Below, one piece after another: positions 1-31,429 of a DNA stretch of 64,000 nucleotides (the first letter of the stretch is position 1; each line of letters starts with the position of its first letter). Location: NCBI GenBank assembly GCA_009760855.2, contig WPIO01000014.1, positions 62,001-126,000 on the forward strand, given 5' to 3'. The DNA comes from Cristatella mucedo (Eukaryota > Bryozoa > Phylactolaemata > Cristatellidae). The notes under the pieces are model-generated. The model was not told the DNA's origin. It saw only the letters and a list, made by a program, of their open reading frames with translations, and did not search any database. The position numbers were made by a program, and so were the translations under genes.

Positions 1-1320
1 CTCCTCGAGAGCTTTATTCCTACATGCGGATAGGCACTGTTTGTGCTTACAGTCTTTAAGATTGCAATGGTTTTCAACTGTTTTCAAATACTGCTGCATT
101 AATCTCTCACCTGTTTTGCAGTTTTTGGTTATAGGTCATGTGAGTGTGCAATTCTTTAGAACTGAGTAGGGGTAATAAAACATAATAAGAATTTAAGGTA
201 ATAAGACATTGCAGATTCAGATTCAAATTTCACAGATGCTGCTGACGAGAGAAAGCCATACTTTCACAAACAAAAGAAACTTCAGCGATTTGATCAGAGA
301 GCGTGGTCTTACCATGAGCAATGCTGAGCTTCTGATAACTAGGCTCAAGGAGAGGAACTTGTAGCAGGAACGTGTGAAGGTGACAGATCAGAGAAATATA
401 TCCCAACTTTGTTCCAACCTTTTTGGTCGGTAAGATAGGCTGTGCTCCTGCAACAATCTGCCTGCTATATTTAAGGCTATAGCAGTCACATGTAGCCCAC
501 ATGAATGGCATACACTGAATGACAGTTCATCCAGGATCATCAGTAAGTCACGCTGCTTCTTAACGGGAGCAACTACCGGGCTATCCCTGTTCCTTTATGC
601 CAGAATGGCCATCTGACCTAATGTGCAAATCAACAGTGGCTAATGTGTAACAGCTTCGCACGAATGGTGGAAACTGCAGGAGCATTATTGAAGCTGTGAC
701 GTCGAAAGCCGATGGCTCCATTCACGATCGTCATCTCATCAGCAGTCTTCCGTCGGAAACATCTAACTTTTTAGATCGGCTCATTAGGATTGCAAGCCCT
801 GCCTGGTCAAACTTCCGGATCAACGAGGAACAGGTTTGCTTTATTAATGGATAGCACCGAGACAGCCAGGAGCCCCACGGTCGCCCAGCTCTCTCGCCTG
901 GCTGCTGGCTCCGTCTCATTTGGGCTTTCATGCCGCAGCAAGGAAACTTCACCGTGCTGTTAGACCGAGGCGTTTTGCACTGCCTCCTCTAACAGGAGAG
1001 CCTCCCAAAAATATCGCAGTCTCACGAGGCATCCATGCCATTGCTGGCCTCTTAAGCTTCCAGCGTTGTCAATACAGTGTTACCTTTCGTCACTGTGTTC
1101 GTGCTTGTGCACCTAAAAAAGGACTATATCAGTGTCAAAATATTATTGAGTGCCTTGAAGTAAGGCAACTATGGCTGGAAGTCATTAGACACTTCATAAT
1201 GGTGTCATTCCTGATGGGTCTTCAAGGTGGAAGTTTAATTTTTTTCTTTTTTTTCTGTGGTCCAGCCGGGACACGAAGAGGCACAAAAGGGACTGACCGC
1301 AGCAGACCGAGTTCAAGAAT
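1..1320. other. No gene recognised
   Basis: I see no exon, RNA gene or well-preserved repeat here. The open frames are short and have no recognisable domain. Upstream exons of the helicase gene that starts to be visible at 7593 could lie here or beyond the window edge, but I could not identify any. Confidence 0.5.
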
Positions 1321-1324
1321 AACA

Positions 1325-2640
1325 ACAAGAACAACAAGGTTAGGGGTAACATGCATAGTGTCAGCATGCAAATATGGTTAGTGGCAGCATGCACAGTGCA
1401 CGAATAATCACATAAGGAACGAATCACAGCGACTTACTGAGAGCTCTCTTAAATAGATGTATTTTTAGTTTCTTTTTAAATGTGGACAAATCGGGAGATG
1501 TCGCAATTCATATCGGGAGTGAGTCCCATGCTTTGGGAGCATACGAACTAAAGGCACGGTCTCTAAAGGATTTGAGATTTGTACGAGGTATGGGTAAACA
1601 GTCAGATTCAGAAAAGTGGGTGGCACGATGCCTAACCTGGTGATGGGGAAGATCTAATATATGGAATGGTGCCAAATAGTGAATGGAGCTAAAAGTGATA
1701 ACAAAGCCTTGAATACGATGCTTTGCTTGACTGGTAGCCAGTGCAGGTCAGCGAGAAGAGGTGTGCTGTGGCAACTGCGCCGCCCACGACAGGCAAGCCA
1801 AGCTGCAAAGTTTTGCAGCAGCTGTAAGCGCCTGAGTGCACATGCCAATAGACTAGGAAGCATTGTTAGAGAAGTCAAGGTGGGATGTCACAAATTCATG
1901 GACCGATTTAAATGTAGTATCTCTATCTAAACATGCCTGAATTTTACCAACGTTGTGTAACAGAAAGTGGGCAGACTTGGCTGTGGAGCTGATGTGGTCG
2001 TCTAATGGAAGGTCACTTTGGAACATGAAACCTAGGTTTCGTGCAGATTCAACAGGAGATATGCTGGCAGAACCGATTTTGGTTATAGTCTTTTCAATTT
2101 CTGAACCATACTTCGTTTGTCAATAGCTAGCAAGTTGATTCTACTATCAAGTTTGCTGCCATCCATGTGCAGATGTCATCAATACATGCAGCAAGGGAGT
2201 TGAGAGAATTCGACATGCTGTAGGGTTGGGAGAGATAAAAGCAAAGGTACAACTGAATGTCATCTGCATAGAAGTAAAAACCTAGATTGTACTAGGCAAT
2301 AACATCGGCAAGAGGGATAGTATAAATTGTGAAAAGAACGAGACCAAGCACAGATCCTTGAGGTACCCGATATTTTCCGGGTTCCTCGAATGATCTGTGT
2401 CTATTCTCATCGATACTATGGAGTCTCCCACTGAGGTAGGATCTGAACCATTACAATGCAGTGCCAGTGATGCCTAGGAGAGATGAGACGTGGAATATTG
2501 ATATAAGTAATATAATAATAATAGAATAGTTAATATAATAAGTATCAATTAGGACTTCGTGATCGGTAGTATCAAAAGCTGGCTAAAGATCGAGCAAAAC
2601 ATGCAGAGATACTCTACCCAAGTCTGCATTCCTATGTTGG
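1325..2640 (-). mobile_element. L2-A LINE relic (3' half of reverse transcriptase plus 3' UTR)
   Basis: The sequence is collinear with the better copy at 35235-37095 over the 3' UTR (GGTTAGGGG, GTCAGCATGCAAAT, the TAGTGGCAGCATGCAC segment), the C-terminal ORF and the RT region around YADD. It carries many stops and frameshifts. A small A/T-rich insertion at about 2505-2550 interrupts the match. It is a dead copy on the minus strand. Confidence 0.75.
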
Positions 2641-3700
2641 TCCTTTTACACCCGATTAAATTGTGTTCTCTTAGGATACTATGTAAAGGAATTATATATT
2701 ACTATAAAGCAGAGTCTTCTGGAAATAAAGACTATTTTTTATACTTGTTAGGCATAGGGGTTGAGGCAAGAATTGTGTTTTACCAGCCAGCGATCACTGA
2801 TTTTGTTGCTAGAAAATTCGTGGCTGCAATGTCATAACGTTCTGGAATATGCAACATTTCCGTGAGAGAAAGCTGAACTTTGTAAGGGAAACCTTAGCAT
2901 TGTATGAGCCAGCTGGCAAAACTGGGTTAGACGGCTAAGTTATAATAGTACTATTAATAATAGAACATGTTAACCCTACAATAGGAGATCTCTTTCTAGG
3001 TACTGTACATTTGTTACTTTTCCCCAGAATATATTTGCCATTATCCATCTGCCTGCACTTTGATTCAGTTTCATCTGAACTTACACTTCCCATTTTCTCC
3101 CTGTAGAAAGACAGAGTTTCCTAACGTCAGGTGCTGTCTTGATTCAAGCATGTGTGCTTGGTTTTTGTAGGGCAACATTTCGCAGGTGCCACCATGCTGT
3201 AAGATTCGTTAAGAAAATGGCTGCTCCTTGTAAGTGTGAATGCTCTGGCATGTTATTTTGCATTACTTTTTGTGTCAGCTTGTTCTTCTGCAGTGAAGCA
3301 AGTGTCGAGTCACTATCTGAAAACCCACACTGCCTCATGTTGGATTACGGTAGTAAGACTAAGGCAGAGCGTGTTTGCTCGGCATAAAAGGCTCCCTACC
3401 GCCGAGATTGCCCCCTCTTTCCCCTCGAGCTCCGACCCACCTTGCATACTAACGTAGCTGAGTGCACTTGCCGAAGTATCCATGTTGGTATGCACTGTTT
3501 GGGCAGTTGCGAGTGACGAGTTGTGAATTAGCGAACATACGCTGTATAGTGGCCTAGCATTAAAAGTGCTGAGAGTAGGAAGGATTCAGGATTGGCTGCA
3601 TGTTGAATGGTTTTTTTTGGTGTCTGCTTGTTTAGTTTCTTGCAGAGTTTACTAGGCTACTTACTTTCTGTTTCTTTATCGGTCTATGCATTATTTTTTG
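2641..3700. other. No feature recognised
   Basis: AT-rich sequence with only short chance open frames. I see no splice-bounded homology, repeat array or LINE tail. Confidence 0.4.
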
Positions 3701-5910
3701 TTTTTCGTTTGCTGGCCATCATGTGTCCAGCAAAAAATTTGATACACCGTGATGCAGCTGTCATTTTCACAATACAAGTAAGAAACCTGTGACTTTGATT
3801 CCAAATAATGGAGAATGTTATTACAAGTTTGCCCACCAAATTTCGTGCAATTAGGCTTCTCTGTTCTTATGCTTTGGCCTCCAGTGGCCCGAGCCAACCA
3901 GCTTCTCTAAATATGCATAATGCCATACAGTTTCTATTGCAATGGTAGGCCTCACACTACTGCTGTTTTGACGTCAAGTATAGGAAATATATAGACGTTA
4001 TAGAAAATACTAATCCGTTAACCTGCTAAATTTCATGCCATTTTGCATACACGTTCTTGTGCAATGGCTCGGCTCAACGAGCAGCCCTAAATTTTTGGCT
4101 GTGATGTAGCTGCCATTTCCTCAATATGCATGATGCAGTTGTGGTTTTGAAGTCAATATATAGACACCGGTGTTCTGGGTTTACTCCAAAAAAATTTAGC
4201 TGTTGAGCAAGCAAGTTCTCATGCAATGGCCTCCAATGGCCCGAGCTGCCGTGCAATTTTTAACTGGGATGTAGCTTCCCTAGCAAGCATCGTGTAATTG
4301 CAATTTTGATTATTACTAGAGAACACTTTTCTCGGTTTACCAATCAAATTTTAGCACAGCACATGGGTGTTCTCATGCTATGGCCTTCACTATTATCACT
4401 CACTGCATATTCGAACTCCGATGCGCTGCCATTTCCGTAATTGGCATAGCGCAACTGCGGTTTTCATTCCACATAATTAAAAACAGTGTTCCGGTTCTAT
4501 CAACAAAATTTCATGCCATCGAGCTTGCATGTTATCGTGCAATGGCCTCTAATAGCCCTGCCTATATTTTCAAACTGCTATATTTATACTGCTAGCTGAC
4601 GTTTCCACAATAGGCAGCTCAAAACTTCTGTTTTGACTCAGCATACAGAAAACTGTGTTCTGGGTTTAGAAATCAAATTTCTTGGTACAGAAAATTGCAA
4701 TTCTCATGCTATGGCCTCTAATGGCCCGAACCAGCTGCATCCCTACATTTTCGAACTGCGATTCGGGTGTCATATCCACAATAAGCGTTTCGCAACTGCA
4801 GTTTTGATTTGATTTTATAGTTAATAGTGTTTTGGTTTACCAACCAAATTTCATGCCGTAACAAATGTGCGTTCACATGCAATTTGCCCTGCTCTGCATT
4901 TTCGAACAGCAATATACAGCTACTATTTCAGCAAAGAGAAACTGCGGGGAGAAACTGAGGTTTTGATTGCCTGCTATGGAAAAGGGTGTTCAGATTTACT
5001 CACCAACTTTTATGCGATTGGGCTGCCGTGTTATAATGCTGTGATCTGATGGCTCCGCCCATTGGAGGTCAAAGCATTGTAACACGCCTGCCCAATATCA
5101 TGGAATTTGGTCGGTCAATTGCGAAAAACTTTTTTCTATATCACAGCTGTGCAACGTCTATTGTGGAAATGGCAACTGTATCAAAGTTTGAATATTTAGG
5201 AGGCTGGCAGGTCCTGGCGATTTGAGGTCATAATATGAGAACTTTCATTGGCAGTCGCATAACATTTTGTGGATAAATCCCAAACACCGTTTTCTTTAAT
5301 GCGATATCAAAACCGCAGTTCCTTAAAGCTTATTGTGGAAATGGCAGCTGTTTTGCAGTTAGAATAAGTATGGAGGCTGGCTGGCCCGGATCATTTGAGG
5401 ACTTGGTGCAAAGCAATTTTTTTGTAAATGGCAGCTGTATCGAAGTTCGATTATTAAGGGTTACCTCTGGGCCTCACCGCTGGCGGCCGTAGCATGAAAA
5501 TGCTCAATCACAATCGCATGGAATCTGGAAGTAAACTTAGAACACTATTGGCTGTAATTTGAAATCAAACCGCAGTTGTATGCAGCTGATTGTGGAAATG
5601 GCAGTTTTATTGCAGCTCGAATATATTCGGCTGCTATTTGGGCTGGGCCATCGGAGGCCATAGCTTGAGAACAGAAAATCAAAATCGCTTGAAATTTGGT
5701 GGGTAAACCTGGCATACTGAGCTCTATAATTTAGAATCAAAATCGCAGTTGCGCACAGCATTTTTTGGAAATGACAGCTGTATCGCCGTTCTAATATGTA
5801 AAAAGGCTGGCTGGCCCGGGCCATTTTAATCCATCGCACGAAAACGCTTAAGTCCAATAGCATGAAATTTAGTGTATAAATCCGTAGCACCTTTCTGTAC
5901 AATGTGGAAT
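3700..5910. repeat. Degenerate ~165-bp satellite in two opposed arms (large imperfect palindrome)
   Basis: From about 3700 to 5040 a unit containing the motifs TTTCATGCCAT, CATGCAATGGCCTC, GCAGCTGCCATTTCC and GCGGTTTTGATT recurs with spacings of roughly 157 to 191 bp (anchors near 3841, 4032, 4192, 4349, 4507, 4672, 4848, 5008). From about 5073 to 5910 the same unit appears as its reverse complement (ATCAAAACCGCAGTT, TTGTGGAAATGGCAGCTG). The junction is itself an inverted repeat: 5011-5040 pairs with 5073-5100 around a 32-bp spacer. There are about 8 units on the left and 5 to 6 on the right, all diverged. Confidence 0.8.
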
Positions 5911-6019
5911 AAACACCGTAGGTTTCTGACGTAGTGCATCACGTCTCAATGCATCGCAGCTATTCGTTGACCCTACTACTCATCATCACCCGATCGTCGT
6001 CATTAGAGAAGCTTGAGCA

Positions 6020-6081
6020 GGAATCTCGAGCTGCCTTTTTTAGTGGCTCGTAAGCCACTGAAAAAGGCAGCTCGAGATTCC
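6020..6081. repeat. Near-perfect 29-bp hairpin
   Basis: The 29-nt arm at 6020-6048 (begins GGAATCTCGAGCTGCC) is the reverse complement of 6053-6081 with one transition, around the 4-nt loop CGTA. Pairing stops immediately outside the arms. Such a tight, almost perfect stem stands out in a region where everything else is heavily mutated. Confidence 0.85.
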
Positions 6082-6959
6082 ACTGGGGTGATTTCAGCAG
6101 CGTTGTCCCGATCGACCTTTCCGCAAAGGCCGCCAAGTTAGGCAGCATAGTCCTGGTAGGTCTTCAAAGTTTCTTTAACATGCCTTCAAAGGCAGCCGTT
6201 TAATGAACAAATTGCAGTAGAGCAATGTTGAAGCAGCCAGTTTTTATCTTGCTATTCCTCCGTAAAATGTTGTTGATAGTCTGTTAAAACTGAAAGGAAA
6301 GATGGTAAGACACTGCTGCTGATAGAAAGGCCTGGCTAGACAGTGGAATCTTTGTGCTTTCAACCGTGCATAGGGGATTCCCTTATTTCACCCTCACGAA
6401 TTTATCCGAAAACTTGTGGTTATATTTTCCTCAGATCTCATTATTGAGCATTTCTTTGGAAATGTATTCCCCTCCATTACATTCCAACTTCGTACTGTTG
6501 CTGCCATCATGAACTCTCTGATGAGTGTTATGTCAGAATTACTGGTTCACGCACGGGGAAACTTCCAAATTGGATTACTGTGATTTTCTCCTTTGCTTCT
6601 CGAGAAATCATCGGAGCCTGTGCATAACCTTCTGGAACTTGTCGACAATCTCTGAATTTTTAATTTGCCATCTTTTCATTGGTCTTCTCGACAGTAAGCC
6701 AGTGAAGGATCTTCACTTGGCCTTCAGTCGAGCAGCAAATTCAGTTCAAGACCCTTCTTGTGGTTCAGAAATATCACCCCTAACTCAGGCCCTTTGCTAC
6801 TTAGCTTTACAACAAAAAAAAACAGACTAAATTGCCAACTTGATTTCTTGAGTTCCTTCGGGTACTAATGGGCTCATTTGTCAGCTCTAGAGGGTGGGGC
6901 CAGGCCCCTCTGCCTATTTAGTTGCTGTGTGCCAGAAACCTAAAGAGGAGCACATGCTT

Positions 6960-7217
6960 CTACCAACACACCTATTTAGGACAGCATTTAGTGGGTCCCT
7001 GTGATTCGTCCTTCACGTGCTTATGCGGGCTGACACTGTGCATGCTGCCACTAACCACATTTGCATGCTGACCCTGTGCATGTCAACCCTAACCATGTTA
7101 TTTATTTTGTTTGTTTATCAAGCATGATTTCACTCACCATTCAATTGCATTTCCCTTTCCAGCGAATGTAAAGCGCCTAGAAAGAGATTAAGTTCTCTGA
7201 GGGCACTTTATCAAGTA

Positions 7218-7250
<33 letters not shown>
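6960..7250 (+). mobile_element. L2-A LINE 3' tail
   Basis: The 3' UTR module of L2-A: CACTAACCACATTTGCATGC, then AAAGCGCCTAGAAAGAGATT, GGGCACTTTATCAAGT and a terminal (ATT)n run. It is 5'-truncated and non-coding. Confidence 0.8.
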
Positions 7251-7592
7251 GATCCTTACGATCATTTACAAGTGGCTTTAGGCCCTACCTTTTCAAGGTC
7301 ACCTATGGGGGCCTAGGACTTTGCATTGCAAAGCAGCAAGTGAGGGTGAGCAACACTTAACGACAGTAGCTGAACATGCGCAAAGCAAAGCAAAAGGTAT
7401 ACACACAGTAAAACTACGTAACTAAAGTATGTAAACTAGTTCTCTCTGCCTGTGTATATTTCATGCTGACGCATGCATATCGCTTTTGCTTTTTTTTGCC
7501 CTGTCGTACACTGCAGTTGGATTGTTTTGTTTCTGCTCCTATGCCAGTTGTGTCCTCTGGCGGCTTACATTGCTTTGTGTCTTTTCTTTCAG

Positions 7593-27696
<20,104 letters not shown>

Positions 27697-28079
27697 ACTT
27701 CCGCAGCGATGCTCTTCCTTAACAGCTGCAACCTCAGAAGGCTGTGGCTCCATGTTACCTTTTTGCATGTTCGCTGTGCTATTTCTGCATTGTTCAAGTT
27801 AAAAAATTTATTTTTTCACTATTACAAAGAGTACTTAAATTATAATTTATTAACCTGATGTGTTTTATTTTTTTGCAATATTTCACAAAGTATTCGTTTT
27901 TAATCTGCTTCTTTATGTGAATGAATGAGGTCAGATTATTGCCATCTGCACGATACTGTAGTCTGATCTAGCTAATCTCAAGTCAGCAATGGATTCGTAT
28001 AGCAAGTGTAGCATGGTATGTATTGTTCTAAAACAAGACAAGTATGTTTACATATGAGCATTACAAACTAAGCTGAATA

Positions 28080-29860
28080 AGACAATGAATCATTTGCTAG
28101 CCAACTCTTTTGAGGTCTTATTCCTGGATATTAACTGTTTAGTCATACGTTTTCTTCCTTCATTGAAAAAATGGCACCTTGCCTTCATTAGGCTATCTCC
28201 GACTAAAGTAAATGTTGAGCCGCAACGTGAAACCTTCCTCGAGAAATTTTCGGTGGTTTCTGAAAATGAACTGGCTACCATAAGAAAAACTAGTAAAAAG
28301 AGTTCGTCTCCTGACGACCTTATGCCACCTCCCCCCTTATTTTCACTGACAAACTTAGTCCAGCCATACTTAAGATACTTCGTGATTCTCTAGATACTGG
28401 GCTTTTCCTTCCTCTAAGCGATTGTAGCTAAGCAGCTTGTAGACCGTGTTTAAAGTAACGAATTGTCAGAGAAATCTTAGTCGACCTTAAAGCGGCACGA
28501 ATCAACTGAAACTGCTCTCCTCCGTGGGAACAACGACATAAGCAGCAATACTGAAGGTAGGTAGTGCTGCTCCCTGGTCTTGCTTGATCTATCAGCTGCG
28601 TTCAACACTATCGATCACGATAGCCTAGTTTATCGATTGAGAACAGTTATCGGTCTGTCAGACGAGGCATGGTGCATGGTTCAAATCGTACTTGACCTAT
28701 CGTGTTTAATCCGTGTCGTATTGTAGTCAAGTCTTATCCAAAAAGAAATACTAGCTGATTTAACAGCCTCTTTTGTATAGCGACAGAAGAGCCTTTATGG
28801 CTATCATCACCGCTTGCAGCGGCGACAAAGGATCGCCCGCTGTAGCATTCGGACCCACGACCTCGGGACCGAGGCCCGTGGAAAGCAACCTCCTTCCCTA
28901 GTGTGCCATAACGGCTCACCAAGCAGACCTGTCGAGTTCCACAAGGACCTGTTTATGTTCTTTTGCCTCGTTTTATACCGAGCCAGTAGAAAAATTATTC
29001 GTGCCCATGAGATCGCCTATCACTTCCGTGCCGACGACGCTCTGCAGTATTTTTGTCATTTAAACCATCGGAATCTGCAGCAGCGACTGATAACCTGAAT
29101 ACTTACCTTGAAGTGATTTTATTCTGAATGTCAGCTTATTTCCTGAAATTAAATAATAAAACGGAACTCCTACTCATAGGACACCCCATATGACTGGACT
29201 AGAAGCTTCGTGCTGTCATCGACTAGTCGGAATTCAGGTGTGCTCTTTGATAACCGCTTATATTTTGGAAGTTTCATTAGGAATAGTGCTCCCACAGGTA
29301 GCCATCCTGCCCGGTCTCTATCTAAGATCAGGCACTGTCAACCAAGCTGGTTTGCTAAAAATTTAATTAAATCCCTGATTCTGTCTAGGCAGGACTACTG
29401 CAACTGTTTTGGATGGGGTACAGAAAAAGCCGTTACCCTTCTGCAGCTGGTCATGAATACGGCTGCAAGGCTAGTCAACAAATCCCAGAGGCTTAGCCAT
29501 GTCTCTCCCTTTCTGAAGAAGCTGCGATGGCTCCCGGTCGAACAACGGAAGCAAAGAAAAATTCTTAAACTGACCCGCAATGTCCGCCATGGCTTCACTT
29601 CTTAATACCAAGCTAAACTGCTGCACTATTATCAGCCTCCTCACGTCCTCAATGGAAAATAAATTAGCTGTTCTTTTACTACGCTTAAAGACCGTTGGTG
29701 ACAGAAGCATAATTGGCCTTGAGCAAGTCCCACTCTTCATTAGTTACGTATCAAATCGGCAAGATATAATCAGTCTGACAGTGGCTCTTGCTATGAATGA
29801 CAGCAGTAACCATCGAGCTAGTTCTATCTACTCTTCATTAATTACGTCGTAAAACCATGA
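28080..29860 (+). pseudogene. L2-B LINE relic interrupted by a SINE2
   Basis: Translated pieces follow the LINE ORF order: FSVVSENELATIRK near 28250, SAAFNTIDH-like sequence near 28595, an RADDALQYF remnant of YADD near 29025, SRQDYCN near 29390 and the C-terminal region to about 29720. Frames shift and stops are frequent. Confidence 0.75.
28735..28930 (-). mobile_element. SINE2 inserted in an L2-B relic
   Basis: The minus strand carries the tRNA-like head with GAGGTCGTGGGT and the GATCCTTTGTCGCCGC-type body, ending at TGTTAAATCAGCTAG. L2-B sequence flanks it on both sides. Confidence 0.8.
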
Positions 29861-29974
29861 GCTCTCTAAGGCTAGACGCCAAGTCACCACGGGTTAAGGT
29901 CATGAAAGAAGCCATTTTTACCTAGTGTTTCATGTATGAGTAAGTTCAAAAGTGAATGAAAAAATCTCTCTGTA

Positions 29975-30150
29975 GGTCCTCGGGCCTACAGATGCCCTGG
30001 GTTTTAGCCAATTGGCAAGGTGCTCGCTCTCCACGGCCCTGGCCGTGGGCCAGAGCCCTGCAGTGGGCAGTCCTTTATTGCCTTCCGCAAACGGTGGTGA
30101 GAGCCGTTAAGGCTCTACTGCAGCTATATAAATGAGGCCGTTTAATCCGC
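29975..30150 (+). mobile_element. SINE2 copy (first of a tandem pair)
   Basis: Head GGTTTTAGCCAATTGGCAAG, body GCAGTCCTTTATTGCCTTCC and GGTGGTGAGAGCCGTTAAGG, end TATATAAATGAGGCCGTTTA. The next SINE2 head follows immediately. Confidence 0.8.
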
Positions 30151-30320
30151 TAACCTTTAAGCCCTGGGTCTAAGCCCAGGTGTAAGGTGCTCGATTTTCT
30201 TGACCTCGGTCGTACGTTTGAGTCTTGTACAGGGCGATCCATTACTGACCACTGCAAGCAGTAGTCGTAGGCTCGGAGGCTTTCCTGCTGCTATACAAAC
30301 AAGGCTGTTACATCAGCAAA
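30151..30320 (+). mobile_element. SINE2 copy (second of a tandem pair)
   Basis: Head TGGGTCTAAGCCCAGGTGTA, B-box-like GTTTGAGTC, body GGGCGATCCATTACTGACCA, end ACAAGGCTGTTACATCAGC. Confidence 0.8.
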
Positions 30321-30594
30321 TCTTAAGCACTCAAAATTCAAGCAAGTTGCGTAGAGTAAAATTTCTATGCTGCTTGGATACAGTTGCAATGCAGCTTGAT
30401 GGCAGTAAATCTGCATAGCAGGTGTTAGCAAGCGCTAAATAATTTTTTTTAAATGTGAACTTGTGCATAGTAGAAGAAAATTTCCACTAACAAACCACCG
30501 ACGGTATAGATGAAAAGAAGTCGAGTAGACTGGACATCACAGCTGTGGTGGCTGCCGTACGTCTGACTTGCAGCACTACACCTCAAAATGCATG

Positions 30595-30658
<64 letters not shown>

Positions 30659-30662
30659 TATA
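30595..30662 (+). repeat. (TA)n/(GATA)n microsatellite
   Basis: A run of TA followed by eight or so GATA units and TATATATC. Confidence 0.95.
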
Positions 30663-30664
30663 TC

Positions 30665-31420
30665 GACTCGTGCTTTTACTTAAAAGCAATTTTAATTGTT
30701 CAAATTTATTTTTCAATAAGGGTTTAATTCAACACCAAGACAAAAAGTTATTCTCACGAGAAATGAATTTGGATAAGTAATGGTTGGTGGAATTTGTCTA
30801 CCGGTACTCATCCCTGCGAAAAAATAATGCTTATGCATGTGACAATAATTGTAGCTTACAGTGTTTAATTATAATCCAGGCCTGAGTATTTTCTGGCCTA
30901 GTGATTTGCCCGGCCTTACATCGAGAAAGAACTATAACATTAGCAAGGATGGAGTTTTTGCTTTTAAATCTCGGCTGTAGATGCATCTACCTTGGTCAAG
31001 TTTACTTAACCCCAGTGTGGGATTGTATTTTTCCGGTATGCTTTACATTTGCTTGCGCTTTGCCTGCGAATACTTCAGTCCTAGCCAAAGGTTTTACTAA
31101 CTGTTGGCCATGAATGCCATGATGCTTGTTTAGCATGCTGGCCTTGACACGGTATGTGTTTGCTTGTGCTTGAGTAATATCGTGTACGCCACAAACTCCA
31201 TGGGCTTTGATTCTCTGGCATCGAGTTGTAAAGCGATTCGATAGAGACTAAGGTAACTTAAGGTGCTAAGCAAATGACCCTTTATTATAATTGCGATCGT
31301 AATTTTCGGCATGTGTCGTGAAGTGGTCGTACCTTACATTCGGCATCTTGTTGCTGACATCCTAATTGCGGCATTCGCTTAGCTTAGCACAACGCTCCTT
31401 TGGGCCTTCAGTCTCTTTCT
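30665..31420. other. No feature recognised
   Basis: No exon, LINE, SINE or tandem structure was recognised in this interval. The 30901-31113 open frame has no domain features. Confidence 0.4.
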
Positions 31421-31429
31421 GTGGTCGAG

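Noticed and set aside
230-952. Small open frames near the left edge as upstream helicase exons
   Set aside because: None resembles the N-terminal region of MOV10L1 as I know it, and no acceptor/donor pair with the required phase was convincing.
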